From: Loripinus fragilis
Lineage: Eukaryota > Mollusca > Bivalvia > Lucinida > Lucinidae
Direction of reading: 5' to 3'
Length of the DNA stretch: 64,000 nucleotides
NCBI GenBank assembly: GCA_964019695.1
Contig: OZ026526.1
Location: 13,413,754 to 13,477,753 of the forward strand
Shown here: positions 22,856 through 33,679 of the stretch, in pieces
How positions within the stretch are numbered: the stretch's first letter is position 1
Layout of the letters: each line of letters begins with the position of its first letter
The notes under the pieces: model-generated
What the model was told of the DNA's origin: nothing
The model's input: the letters and a program-made list of their open reading frames with translations, nothing else
The model's database searches: none
Made by a program: the position numbers and the translations under genes

Positions 22856-23191
22856 AAACGCCAAAACGTAAACATCTTTTTTCTTATACAGGATACATTT
22901 TTCTACAAGAAAATGTATGTTTGACACTTTTACCAAATAATGCACACGGAATTGCACAGCGGCCTACACTATTTTATATAGTAATGGTTCATAACAGCTT
23001 TCACCCAATTTAGCTAGTTATTGAGCTTTTACTCACTATACTGCAGTTTTCCCATAACCTTTCATGATTATGAAAACCTCACTAATACAGTTTATGATTA
23101 CAGATATTGGTTAAGCCAATCTTACTGGTACACGAAATGCATTAAAGGTACTGATTTCATAGTAAAAAAAACTACTTTTGAGATAACCTCC

Positions 23192-24075
23192 TTATATACT
23201 TAAAGCCAAAAGTAACTTTACACTTTGAACTACCGAATATATCCTTACTAATTTTGATTTTAACCAAATTAAATATTGCAATGCGAGGTAAATTAATCTT
23301 CATTCGAGTTATCTGCGCTTTCATTAAAAGGACAAAATCAGCATTTCCTAACAAATTTCAAAGTAAACCTAGGATTTGAACACGCTATTTGAAGGACCAT
23401 TGATTGTCAATTAAAAATACTGCAAGAAATTAAGTATCTGACGTAAAGTTAGTTTTTTGCAGCAGCTTAAAGTTGGTTCACTTTGAAATTATCTCCATTT
23501 GAATTAAAACAATAGTATACTTTAGTCCCTGCTAAAAACTTTATCTCAGATGACATTTAAAGTTTTTAATCAGCGATTAGTTAAGACTTCTGCCCTGAGT
23601 ATGTGACAAGATAATCGGATAAAAATTCCCATCGGTTTGGAAGAAAAACGGCAAACAATTTCTTATGGGAAATTCCATTGAAAGCACAGAAAAGTTCACA
23701 AAAGGGGTATGTACGTAAAACACAACTCTTATTTGTCTTACTCGAAGGGTGATCCGGGCTGATTTGAACTTTAAACAACGATACAATAGTCTGTTTTTCC
23801 GACTGGTTCTTTAAAGTTAAAAATTGTCCAATCGCAAGGCTACAGTAACACATCAAAAGTGATGCGTTTTTGAAAAGTTTATTTTGCCCCCCTTACCTCT
23901 TTCATTAGGGCATTGTGATTGCATTTATGACAGCAAAAACATAAAATTCAACTGTCATATGAATAAATGATTGAACTTTAATATGAATTAAACACATTTA
24001 AGATACCACTCACCAATGCCTAGAAAAGGTATATATAATAACAGTGTAAAGTTACTTTTGGCTCTAAGTATATAA
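23192..24075. mobile_element. 884-bp element with 33-bp terminal inverted repeats
   Basis: The left terminus at 23192-23224 and the right terminus at 24043-24075 are inverse copies with a single mismatch (cttaaagccaaaagtaactt and its complement). The interior has no recognised protein. It interrupts the right arm of the giant inverted repeat, so it may be a later insertion. Confidence 0.65.
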
Positions 24076-24394
24076 TACATGTACATAGGGACTTTTAATT
24101 CAAAATTTTAACAGAAAATGAGAAGTTTCATAAAAAATCTAACATTCATTCATTTATCTAGGGTTTATATGTCTAAATTTTCCTGATTTTTTGTCAATAA
24201 TTTCGTCTTTTCCATTGGCCTAAATGATAAAAATATGCTTTCCTTATGGTATATTTGAGACGTCCACTAATTTCCCCTATCGTGGGGTTGTTAACAGTTA
24301 TTTGGACTTAATTGGTCAAAAGGCTAAGTTCTTCCTTACTTTACTTGATAAATGTAGCATCAGGAGTCAGGTTTTTACAATGAAATTGAGTCAA

Positions 24395-26830
24395 GTGTAC
24401 TAAAACATGTGTTTTGATAAAATATACCTCATTTACCCCCTTTTGAGCCCTTTCCCGAACCCTAGATTGAATCAACCCCACATGTTTATTTTCTAAACTG
24501 CTAGATATTAGTACAATGCCCCAAACATATTTTGATGACATTTGTATGCTACACATATAGAAGTTAGGCATTTTCGATTAAAAATTAGCATTTTACCTAT
24601 ATAAACCTCTAAAGGGGCTATTATCAAGTACATTTTAGGGCCTCTCACCACTGATTTGTCAACAAAGTAACATGTGAGTATCATTTTATCATTTTACTTT
24701 TTATTGTGTCAGATATTTTTTGCTTTTAATACAAAAAGGACCTTCATACTGTTGTTGTCCATTTTGGCTTTTTGAAATGGTTATGGTAAGAAGATTGTTA
24801 CTTCCTAAAATATTTTTTTCAATGTATTATATACCATATTTAGCTTGGTCTTACTAAAGTTTGTAAACCTTTCCAAGTAACCCCGACTTGAAACAATGTG
24901 CTTTCAAAAATGTCAACAACTGCCATATTTTAGTACATTTTTACCCCACCCATTTTTTTGCAACATTGCTATATGACAGAATTACCAAAATGATTAACCA
25001 TACCATCCTTGTATTCACATTGAGCTATACTGCCTAATACAAGTTAACCTAAGGTCAAAATTTTCATTCTAAAAGTTGCATTTGCGCAAAGTATGTCTAT
25101 TTTTACTGATTCTCTGCCATATTTTAGTACATTGTTACCCCACCCACTTTTGCAACATTGCTATTTTACAGAACTACCAAAATTATTAACCATACCATCC
25201 TTGTATTCACATTGACCAAAACTGCCTATTACAAGTTAACCTAAGGTCAAAATGTTTCATTCTAATAGTTGCATTTGCGCAAGGTATGTCTATTTTTACT
25301 GATTTTCGGGCACTATTTTGGTAAAAAAAATTACACCTCATTTACTCCCTTTTGAGCCCATTTTTGACCCCTCAATTGAGACAATGCCCTATATTTATTT
25401 TTCATAAAAAAACTAGCTATTAGATCGATGACTTGAAAATATTTTAATGTAATTTCTACGCTACTTATACATGAGTTTGACATTTTTTACAAAATAGTGG
25501 GGTTTTTTTTGCCTACAGAGACCTCTAAAAGGGCTATTATCAGGTCCCTTTTAGGGCCTTGCACCACTTACTTGTCAAAAAGCAAAATATAAGTATTATT
25601 TCAACATTTTATTGTTGATTGTGTCAGATGTCTTCACGTTCTGCAATACAAAAACGCCTTATATGCTGCAATTGTCCATTTTGGCTTTTTTAGACGGTGG
25701 CATCAGAGTTGCCATAGTAACGATAAGAAGGTGGTAACTTCCTCAATTTTTTTCAGTTAATTACAGACCATATTTAGCTTGGTCTTACTAAAGTGTGCAA
25801 ACCTTTCCAAGTAACCCCGACTTGCAACCATATGGTTTCAAAAATGTCAAAAATTACCATATTTATGTACATTGTTACCCCACCCACACTTTTGCAACCA
25901 TTGCTTTATGACAGAATTACCAAAATGATAAACCATACACTCCATGTTTTCACATTGAGCAATACTGCCAAGTACAAGTAATCACAAGGTCAAAAGTTTC
26001 TCATTCTAAAAGTTGCATAAGCACAATATATGTCTATTTTTTCTGATTTTCGGGCACTGTTTGGTCAAAAAATTTGACGCCTCATTTACCCCCTTTTGAA
26101 ACCCTTTTGGACTTCATATATTAGTACAACACCCTATATTTTTTTTTATAAAATGCTAGCTATAAGATCAATGACTTATACATATTTTAATGTTATTTCT
26201 ACACTTCTTATACATGAGTTTAGCATGTTTTATTTTAAAAAAAGGCTTTTTTCCCCTATGTACACCTCTAAAAGGGCTATTATCGGGTTCCCTTTAGGGC
26301 CATGCACCACTAATTTGTCACAAAAGCAAAATATAAGCATTATTTCAACATTCAATTGTTGATTGTGCCAGATGACTTCATGTTCTGCAATAGAAAAACG
26401 CCCCATAAGCTGCATTTGTCTATTTTGGCTTTTTGAGACGGTGGCATCATAGTTGCCATGGTTACGATAAGAAGACGGTAACTTCCCAAACATTTTTTTC
26501 CAATTCATTACATATCATATCTAGGTTTGTCTTACCAAAGCATGTACATTATTCCGGGTAACCGCGGCTTGCAACAAAATTAGTTCAAAAATGTCGAAAA
26601 ATGACAAATTTGAGTACCTTGTTACCCCACCCACTTTTCTGATACAATTGCTAGAAGACAGAAATACCAAATTTAAGTACCAGACCCTCCTTGACTTAAC
26701 ATAAAGCAATACTGTAGATTACAAGTTGTCACAAGTTCAAGACTTACTTATTCTAGAAGTTGCAACTGTGCAATTTATGTCTATTTTCAGTGATTTTGGG
26801 GCACTTTTTGGTCAAAAACTTTGGATTCGG
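24395..26830 (-). repeat. Right-arm tandem array, about 740-bp units
   Basis: Three units begin with cctcatttacccccttttga (near 24432, 25335 and 26083) and end after gttaccccacccac (24943, 25135, 25872 and 26620). The period is about 740 bp. The unit around 24.95-25.3 kb has an extra duplication of roughly 190 bp. In reverse orientation these units align with the left-arm array. Confidence 0.65.
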
Positions 26831-26843
26831 TTACCATGGCAAC
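26830..26843. promoter_or_regulatory. X-box-type site GTTACCATGGCAAC, right arm
   Basis: This is the right-arm counterpart of the site at 18413-18426. The two occupy equivalent positions roughly 150 bp inside the outer ends of the inverted repeat. Confidence 0.4.
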
Positions 26844-27119
26844 GGAAGTAAAAATTAAAAAATTAAGCATGAATGATTTGGTTTTGGATGAAAACAAACA
26901 AGTACAGAAAGTTTCGTTGAAATCTGAGACTATGCGTGAAAAACTTTGCTCCATATTTACAGAGAATCGCTCTTAATCCTTTAATGATCTCTAATGGACA
27001 GTGATCTATGTCTTTAAGCAATATATGTTGCGAAAATACAAAGCATGTATCAAAAATACATTTACATATCAGCAAATAACAGGATCTGAAAACAAGCAAA
27101 ACTGCTTATATGGATCATA

Positions 27120-27440
27120 CCGGGCCGCGTAGCGCAGTCGGTAACGTGTCTGGCTACAGATGCGTGTCTGACTGCAGATCCAGGGGTCGCGTGTTCGATC
27201 CCGGCCCGGTACCATACTTTCGTGGAGATTGATCATGAAATAATTTCTACGGTCATTCTCCTCCCTTCCGCTGATTTATTCAAGAAGGGTTGTTGTCAGT
27301 TACAAGCGAAAGTATGTGCACAAATTACTGGTTAACCGCTTGCTCAAGCCTGCCCAGGAAAAAGTAAGGTTAAGTGAACTGACTGTCCCGCAATGACCAT
27401 AGCTGTTGACATGGGACGTAAAGCAACAAAAACAAACAAA
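27120..27440 (+). mobile_element. tRNA-Cys-derived SINE with doubled anticodon arm, copy 1
   Basis: The head has an A box (tagcgcagtcgg), the anticodon arm tctgactgcagatc with anticodon GCA (Cys) in the loop, a B box (tgttcgatcccgg) and a paired gggcc/ggccc stem. The anticodon arm is present twice as adjacent 18-bp units, 27145-27162 and 27163-27180, with 15 of 18 bases identical. A non-tRNA body follows, ending in ctgttgacatgggacgtaa and an aacaaa-rich tail. Other copies lie at 35497-35815 and 46995-47178 (minus strand). Confidence 0.8.
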
Positions 27441-27658
27441 AATTATATGGATCATCTTCTGCCTGATATGAGCAATGCGAATGACATGGGCGCAATATTT
27501 TAAAATTATCATTGTTATAGTAGACAACGAGATACCGTCATTTTGGTAGCATGCCAGCGTCCTGGTGTTTTACACAGGGCACTCGAGCGTTATCAATACC
27601 ATGATCTTGACAGTGTGTTCAAGTTTCGAAATTTCATTAGATTTTATAAATACATGTG

Positions 27659-27981
27659 AAATTATAAGAGATTTTATAATGCAGTATTCAGAAACAAATT
27701 GAGCCAGTGCATGGAATTTCCAACAATGTTGTATGTGCGACCAGCAAAGCCTCAGATCAGCCTGCGCATACGCGCAGTCTGATCAGAGCCTTTGCTAGTC
27801 GCTTGAATAGTCTATGAGTGTTAAGCTACTGACTATACACCATTTGGAGTTTCTAAGCTTAAAAAGAGGCTGCAGAGGCTCGTCCGAGTCTACACTTGTC
27901 AAAATGTCAAATTGTTGGAAATCTCATGCACTGGCACAAATTATAAGAGATTTTATAATGCAGTATTCAGAAACAAATTGA
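27659..27981. mobile_element. MITE between perfect 44-bp direct repeats
   Basis: The direct repeats at 27659-27702 and 27938-27981 are identical over 44 bp. Between them, 27703-27935 starts gccagtgcatggaatttcc and ends with the inverse (23 of 25 bases match over the termini). Inside is a further hairpin at 27736-27803 (agatcagcctgcgc and gcgcagtctgatc arms). A 44-bp flanking repeat is far longer than the target duplications of ordinary DNA transposons. Confidence 0.75.
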
Positions 27982-29269
27982 TAAATGGAAAGGAAAGAAA
28001 TAAAAAAGAATGTAAGAAACAAAGAAAGAAAGAAATATCCTTACCTGTTCTATCTCTCGTCTAAAATCTAGGTTCAATTATTACTACCTGCTGATATCAC
28101 CTTACATATGGGCCTCGTCGCAAGAAAACCTGTCCTCGGGGTTTCAGGGAAAGCGAGGCTCAAACCAGTCTCCCCAGCTACAGAGACTAGCTAGAAAACT
28201 GAAAATTTACCTGTAGCAAGTTTACATATGTTACTTTCCAAAAAGCGAATAACAAAGGCGCTGATCAGACTGCGCGGATGCGCAGGCTTGTCTGCGCCTG
28301 TGTTGTTCGCAAACCCCCGAAGACAGGTTTTCTCCCTTTGGGCCCATATATAATTAAGGAATTAAGATACGCAACAGATGAAAAAATATTTTGCGTAGTT
28401 ATATGTTGTTTTGATGAAATGTCTTTTGGACATAGATTACTGACTGTTAATGGCATGTGATGAAATGCGGAAACGTCACTTGAACGATAGAATTAACGCC
28501 ACAAGACGAAAACATATAAAACGTAAATATGTGGCCTGGACGTCAGAACGAAGATCAAGAACCCCAATCTTCTTCGTGGTTGGTTACATGGCGTCGACTC
28601 CACAATGTGCAAACAAAAGAAGCGTCATAGCATGCTAGAATGCCTGTGAGATATTGCGTTAAAACCAGCTACTGGAATTTAAGGATACACAATCACAAAG
28701 CATTAACGTGACATTAAGCCGTCAGGTTGGGTCGTTTGTGCATGTACGGAATGTGTCGTACCTATAGATAACAGCACATGCTTTACGCGAAATAGTAACC
28801 TTACACAACCGGTAGAATTGTATCAGCTAGACGCTTGCATTTGCGTTAGTCAAACAGAGTACAGCATAATGAAAATTAAAGCAACGGATTATATGCGAGA
28901 AGTAAACAATTAACTTGCTAACAGTAACTGAAACTGTGTCACTTGGCCATTCTCTCTTCAGAAAAAAATGCGTAAGCATTATCGATGCTTTCTAAACATA
29001 GAATAATAAATTATGACGTCATTTGCGGTCATTATGCAAATTTTATTGATGTATGACGTTCTAAAGTTATAATTATTGCAGAAAATGTGCCTTCATTGAT
29101 TAACACTCAAGCGGAATAGAATTGTGCCGCATTTAACGCAATATTCGGTTTTGACGTAAATCACGTAAACGTATCAAATCATAACGTAAGGTTGCTAGGT
29201 GTTCATTTCCTGAATCTACATGTTCATTCCAATTGTTTTGTAAACAACAAACTAATTTTGACAGAAATT
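27982..29269. other. Repeat fragments, no gene
   Basis: It contains an aaag-rich purine tract (27985-28035) and a piece near 28220-28320 that shares ctttccaaaaagcgaataac with 62350-62372 and includes a gcgcggatgcgcag hairpin. Short overlapping frames near 28265-28638 on both strands are not recognised. Confidence 0.35.
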
Positions 29270-29880
29270 TGACCTTTATTGGCCATGTCTCACAGTTTTC
29301 TACTGGGGGTCAGGACACCGGTAAATGTATACGTCGATTTGGTGGTATTTACGCGTATTCACGGGTGGTAATGTCGTAAGGGGCAATCAAACGGTTATGC
29401 AAATGAAATCTTTACGAGATCATCCGGACATGAGCTACGGGAGCTATAAACAATGGAATCAGCTATGTGAGTAGTCTTGTTTAAGCTGTTTTTACCGTTT
29501 TGGAGCCTAATATAAGGAAACGGAGAATGCTATTCCCAATAATGTCCATTTCTGTACAAGAAGCAAAAGAATCTGACGTAAGAAAGTTTACATCTAATGA
29601 ATGATATACTTTCTCCTGAGTAAGGTGTACGCATAATATAATTTTAGTGGTTGCTAATGAAGGTGTTCTGTTCAATAAATGCTCTTAAATGCTTTATTTT
29701 TGTAAAAAATCATATCCTTTCCATCTTATTTTTCAAGCATAAGCCGTATACACCATCTTGCTGACCTCACTTTGTGTCTGTGACAAGATTTTGGTGCCCA
29801 TTACCCCTTACGACATTGGTTGCCCCTAACGGTACGATTGCCCCTTACTAGACCAATAAACTTGGATAGTTCAGAGAGAA
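29270..29880 (-). repeat. Dispersed repeat with ccccttacgacatt motifs, copy A
   Basis: Read on the minus strand, cccttacgacattaccaccc and aaatcgacgtatac match 34143-34162 and 34517-34532 of copy B, and tattgggaatagcatt recurs at 33998-34013. Copy A lacks the 331-bp palindrome that interrupts copy B, so it preserves something close to the empty site. Confidence 0.6.
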
Positions 29881-30199
29881 AAGTAGAACAGATAAGTTGC
29901 ATGACGTGTCACTGATATAAATTCAATTTATCCTCGTCATGTTAAAACCTGCTTCATGTCAATTACGACCAACAAAGGCGCAGATCAGCCTGCCTGCACA
30001 GTCTCAACAGCATCCATTATTTCGCTTCTTTGATAGCAGGATATCTACTGATGCTAAAGCCAGCCTAATCATGCTAAAACTAGAATGTCATTGATGCAGC
30101 TTGCTTCTGTGGCCGAGAAGGCTGGTTTGAATTTTACCTGGTTGGCCTAGAAATCCCTTAGACGCATTTTCGCATGGTATGGCTCAATTCCAAGTTGAT

Positions 30200-30345
30200 T
30201 ATATTGAGGAGCTCGGTGACTAATTGGAGAGCTCGAGGGGTTGCCGGTTCGAGCCTCAGCAAAGGTGCTGCGTTGTGGCTTCAAACAAATACTTGATTAA
30301 TTGCTTTGTATTGGTTCAGCTCGATTTTGAGATCAACGAAGTTTT
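30200..30345 (+). repeat. tRNA-derived SINE
   Basis: A head with ggagagctcgagggg and a B box (gccggttcgagcctc) is followed by gctgcgttgtggcttc. That body also follows the head of the SINE at 31405-31620 (actgcgttgtggtcttt). Confidence 0.5.
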
Positions 30346-30376
30346 GAATAGTATAATAATTGTGCGTGTGAGGTGT

Positions 30377-30398
30377 GGGGGTGGGGGTGGGGGAGGGG
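30377..30398 (+). repeat. G-rich run with G-quadruplex pattern
   Basis: Four G-runs of 4-5 separated by single T or A meet the usual G-quadruplex pattern. More G-runs follow near 30650-30710, all on the same strand. Confidence 0.7.
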
Positions 30399-31145
30399 TA
30401 TGCCATTGAATGGGGATGTTTGGTAATTTAGGCTCTCATTAAGGTTAAGGTAAGATAGGAAAACTTTGGGGAAGGGGGTAAGCTATATTTCGTGCGTGTG
30501 TGTGTGCGGTGGGGTGCGTTCTAGAAATGCATAGATGAGGGGGAACTAATACTGTAGACAGAAACTTTTGAATATAGCCCCCCTTCCACCACCCCAACCA
30601 ATGTGCATGTTTTCACTTGGTGATTTTCTTTATTTAATCTTTTTTTTGCTGGGGGCGGGAGGGGTGTGTGGGTTGCTACTAAATGGATTTTTTTTTGGGG
30701 GGGGGGGTCATGTTTGGTCCACTCTTAGGCTAAGGTTAAGACTGGGAATAGTTTTGGGTGGGGTATACTCAAATTTACATGTTTTGGGGCATGTTTGATA
30801 CATATATCTTGAGGAAGGAGTGTGGAGCAAAGCAGTCAGTGGATTGTTAGCTGACCTGATAATTTAGCCAGAAAACAATGAACATAGACGTCCCCCCTCA
30901 CACACCTTCCACTGGACGTGTGGGTCAATATCAGGTGGTGGTGTAATTCCCAAGCGATTTTGCCACGTAATCTGGTATTTTAACATGCAAGGATTTGAAC
31001 AGAGCTAAAAATGCAATAGCAGAAATTCTGAGTGCACCACCACAACCAAACTCTTTCCTATACCCCAATTCCTCTGCTAGCACTTGCCTAGGGCTACAGT
31101 TTCGTTTATATTTTTCCCCGGGTCTGCTTAAACATCACCTCATAC

Positions 31146-31300
31146 ATCTAGGAGCTGCCGTGGTGTGGCGGATGAACCAGGGGGTCACAGGTTAGATCCC
31201 CAGCTTCACCAGTCTGTTGGATGAGAATTTATGCCTGGGTCCAGTCTCCATATGACCGTAGTTGTTGGTTGGACGTTTTAAACACTGCGCATACATATAT
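31146..31300 (+). repeat. tRNA-derived SINE
   Basis: tggtgtggcggatgaacc and the B-box-like caggttagatccccagc are followed by tcaccagtctgttgg, as in the SINE at 13366-13600. The 3' part, atgaccgtagttgttggttg, resembles the tail of the Cys-type SINE. Confidence 0.55.
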
Positions 31301-31404
31301 CAAAGGGATGTGTGTTGTTGTTTTGTTATAAGTAGGACATTATGCTGTCCCTTTCTGACAAGATCAGGCAAATGTTGTTGAAACGTTCAATTCTACTTCA
31401 ATCT

Positions 31405-31620
31405 TGATTCGGGAGAGCAGTGGTTCAGTGGTAGAGTGCTTGACTCGAGACCGAGGAGCCGCGGGTTCCAGCCTCACCAGCGTCACTGCGTTGTGGTCTT
31501 TGAGCAAGACACATTTATCCTAGCTTAGTACTGGTTCAACCAAGGAAGATCCGTCCCTGTTTAACAGAAAGATTGTTGATGGGACGTAAAGAATCAAATC
31601 AAACAAAATCAAACATATAA
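31405..31620 (+). repeat. tRNA-derived SINE with aatcaaa tail
   Basis: A good A box (tggttcagtggtagag) and B box (gcgggttccagcc) lead into a body ending gttgatgggacgtaaag. That ending closely matches the 3' end of the Cys-type SINE at 27120-27440. A short A-rich tail with aatcaaa repeats follows. Confidence 0.65.
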
Positions 31621-31639
31621 CAATCTTGATTTCTGTATT

Positions 31640-32130
31640 TCCCTTTTGGTATGCACGAGGTCTTCGCCCCCGCTGAATCAAACATCAAAATATGTTTCAA
31701 AGCAACTCGCCATTTGCAAAGTTGTGAAAACTTGCATTTTCTACCCACGGACCTAATGTGTCATCCTTAAGCCTGATGCCGTTTCGACCATGAATGCAGT
31801 TTTTTTTTTCAAAGTGTAAACGTGCTGAATTATTAAGGAATGGATAGAAGTGCTCTTTGAATCAAAAAGTGTAATATCTTCTTTCTGCGATGCTAAGATA
31901 CGTAACGTTTGTCATTGGAAAGTTGAAACATGTCTTTCAGTTCAGTTTTAGATGCTTCTCTCCCCAACCTCTCCATTGATTTAAGATAGCATTCGGACAA
32001 TGAAATGTCGCTAAATACATACACAACATATGTAAAACACATCTTAGGTCACACGTCGCATATCTTAGCATTGTTCGTACGCATGCGCAGAAAGAAGGCG
32101 TTTAACGTTTGGATTTAACGGGCCCACCTA
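31640..32130 (+). repeat. Dispersed repeat shared with 63665-64000
   Basis: Shared blocks are tgtttcaaagca, gcattttctaccc, gatgccgtttcgacca, gtttgtcattggaaag and a gcatgcgcag palindrome, in the same order as at the right edge of the window. At 63 kb the block directly follows a LINE fragment, so this may be the untranslated 3' part of that LINE. Confidence 0.5.
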
Positions 32131-33410
32131 TCCTTAAAATTTTAGTGCATCTTACTCTTCGAAAAAAGTCAATGCATTCACTCTGTTGGGTCGAAAATGG
32201 GTACCCAGTTTGAAGATGGAAACTGAGAAATAAAGGTGAGGGGGTATAAAATCCAAGTTTTCATGACTTTTGTAAATATGAGTTGCTTTAAGGGAAGATA
32301 TTTGATTTTTTTTCCTTTCTTCAATAAGTCACGTCTCCTGGCGGCCATGTATTCGTTCATAGCTTTTTCGCTATTTTGTAGAGAGTATATTAGTGTTATT
32401 TTTTCAAATTCTGATCATTATTTCAAAGAAGATGTTTTAAGATTTATATAGGTAAAGAAGCACTCTGGTTACCATGTCTTTGTTGTGTAATGTTTTATCT
32501 AGTTTGGAACCAGATCATTCAGCAATCAATTCTTCTGAATTATTTTGAATTCTGATCACATGGTTGCTCTCGTAATGGTTTCAAACCATGCGGTACTACT
32601 GTCCTAATTTACTCTTTTTTAAACAACAGTCTCAAAAGCATTTTATTCTTTGCCGAAGGCTTTAAAGATGAGATGATTAAATTCAAGTGCATATCATGAG
32701 GGTATCAATGAGGTCTACTTATTGACGAAGTATGGCCCTAAAATTTAACGGTTAGCGAATTTTTAGGGTAAATTTAACCAATAACGGAATGAGAGCTTCT
32801 AGTGGTTAGCGAATTATATACAATACAATACAATACAATATATTTATTCAGCATTTAACATATAACAATGTTTATAGCCTACACATTAACATATATTAAT
32901 GTAGTGAAAACAACAACAATTTTCCTGAGGAGCATCTAGCATTTCCTCTGATATGTTTAGTGCATTAATATACAAGCAGTCCGGATCCAAGTCAGGTCCG
33001 ACAGAGCGTTGGTCCTGATCTGGATCCACACTGTTTGACACCCGGACGTTTTATACTGCTGTTTTATAGTTCATGACTTATCACCAAAACTTCCTTTTAA
33101 AACATGTTTGTAACTTATGCGCTATTTTTAATTACTTGAGAAGAAATGTCCAAAAAGGTGCTACTTTTATGCAAATACATGATATAAACTGATGGTAGTT
33201 CTACTGTAACACGCGATATCATAAAATGTTAGGTCTGTCATTTATTAAATAGCTGGTACAGTTAGCGAATTAAGGCATAAAATATAATGATAAGCGAATT
33301 GGGGGCAAAGAAATACCAACTAGCACAGTGGCGCGTTTAATCAGTTAACGAACTTGATGGAAAAAAACGCTATTCTGCTATTCCACCTCGTAAATGCCTC
33401 CAGACAGGCT
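32131..33410. other. No gene; short tandem and hairpin traces
   Basis: It holds an (ATACA)n tract at 32819-32842, isolated gttagcgaatt motifs (near 32755, 32805 and 33262) related to the minisatellite at 33415-33566, and a ggatcc/cagatc hairpin-like piece near 32980-33050. Confidence 0.4.
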
Positions 33411-33414
33411 ATTG

Positions 33415-33566
33415 ATTTTTCGGCCTAAAATTTACTGATTTTTGGGGCCAAAATTTAACTGATTAGCGATTTTGGGGCCTCAATTGTACTAGTTGGCGAT
33501 TTGTGGGCATAACTTTACAAATTAGCGATTTATGGAGCCCAAATTTTACTGATTAGCGATTTCAAA
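33415..33566 (+). repeat. Degenerate minisatellite, gattagcgattt units
   Basis: Four to five units of about 31-36 bp follow the pattern aaatttaactgattagcgat then ttggggcc, each diverged at several sites. Isolated relatives lie 100-650 bp upstream. Confidence 0.6.
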
Positions 33567-33679
33567 GGTACCTCATTGAGACCCTCTATCATGTATGGAT
33601 AATGTGCAAGCGCTAGACCAAGAATTTTCTTGAAGACACTTAAGAGTAATCCGTTGTCTATCAGATGAAGGGCGTTTAC

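Larger units (their letters stand above)
18262..26985. mobile_element. Giant 8.7-kb imperfect inverted repeat
   Basis: The left end (ttaagagcaattctctg, tatggagcgag) and the right end, read inverted (ttaagagcgattctctg, tatggagcaaa), pair over several hundred bases. Both arms contain tandem units with gtgggtggggtaa and ggaagttaccgtcttctt in the same order, facing each other. The centre pairs too: taacgtcacagtgacgtcac at 22699-22718 matches the inverse at 22836-22855. Pairing between about 20 and 22 kb and between 23 and 24.4 kb is weak or interrupted. I find no transposase or other gene. A foldback-type or very long non-autonomous TIR element is the best description. Confidence 0.6.

Noticed and set aside
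27120..27200. Functional tRNA-Cys gene
   Set aside because: The anticodon arm is doubled and the sequence runs into a SINE body with a repeated tail; two further copies exist in the window.
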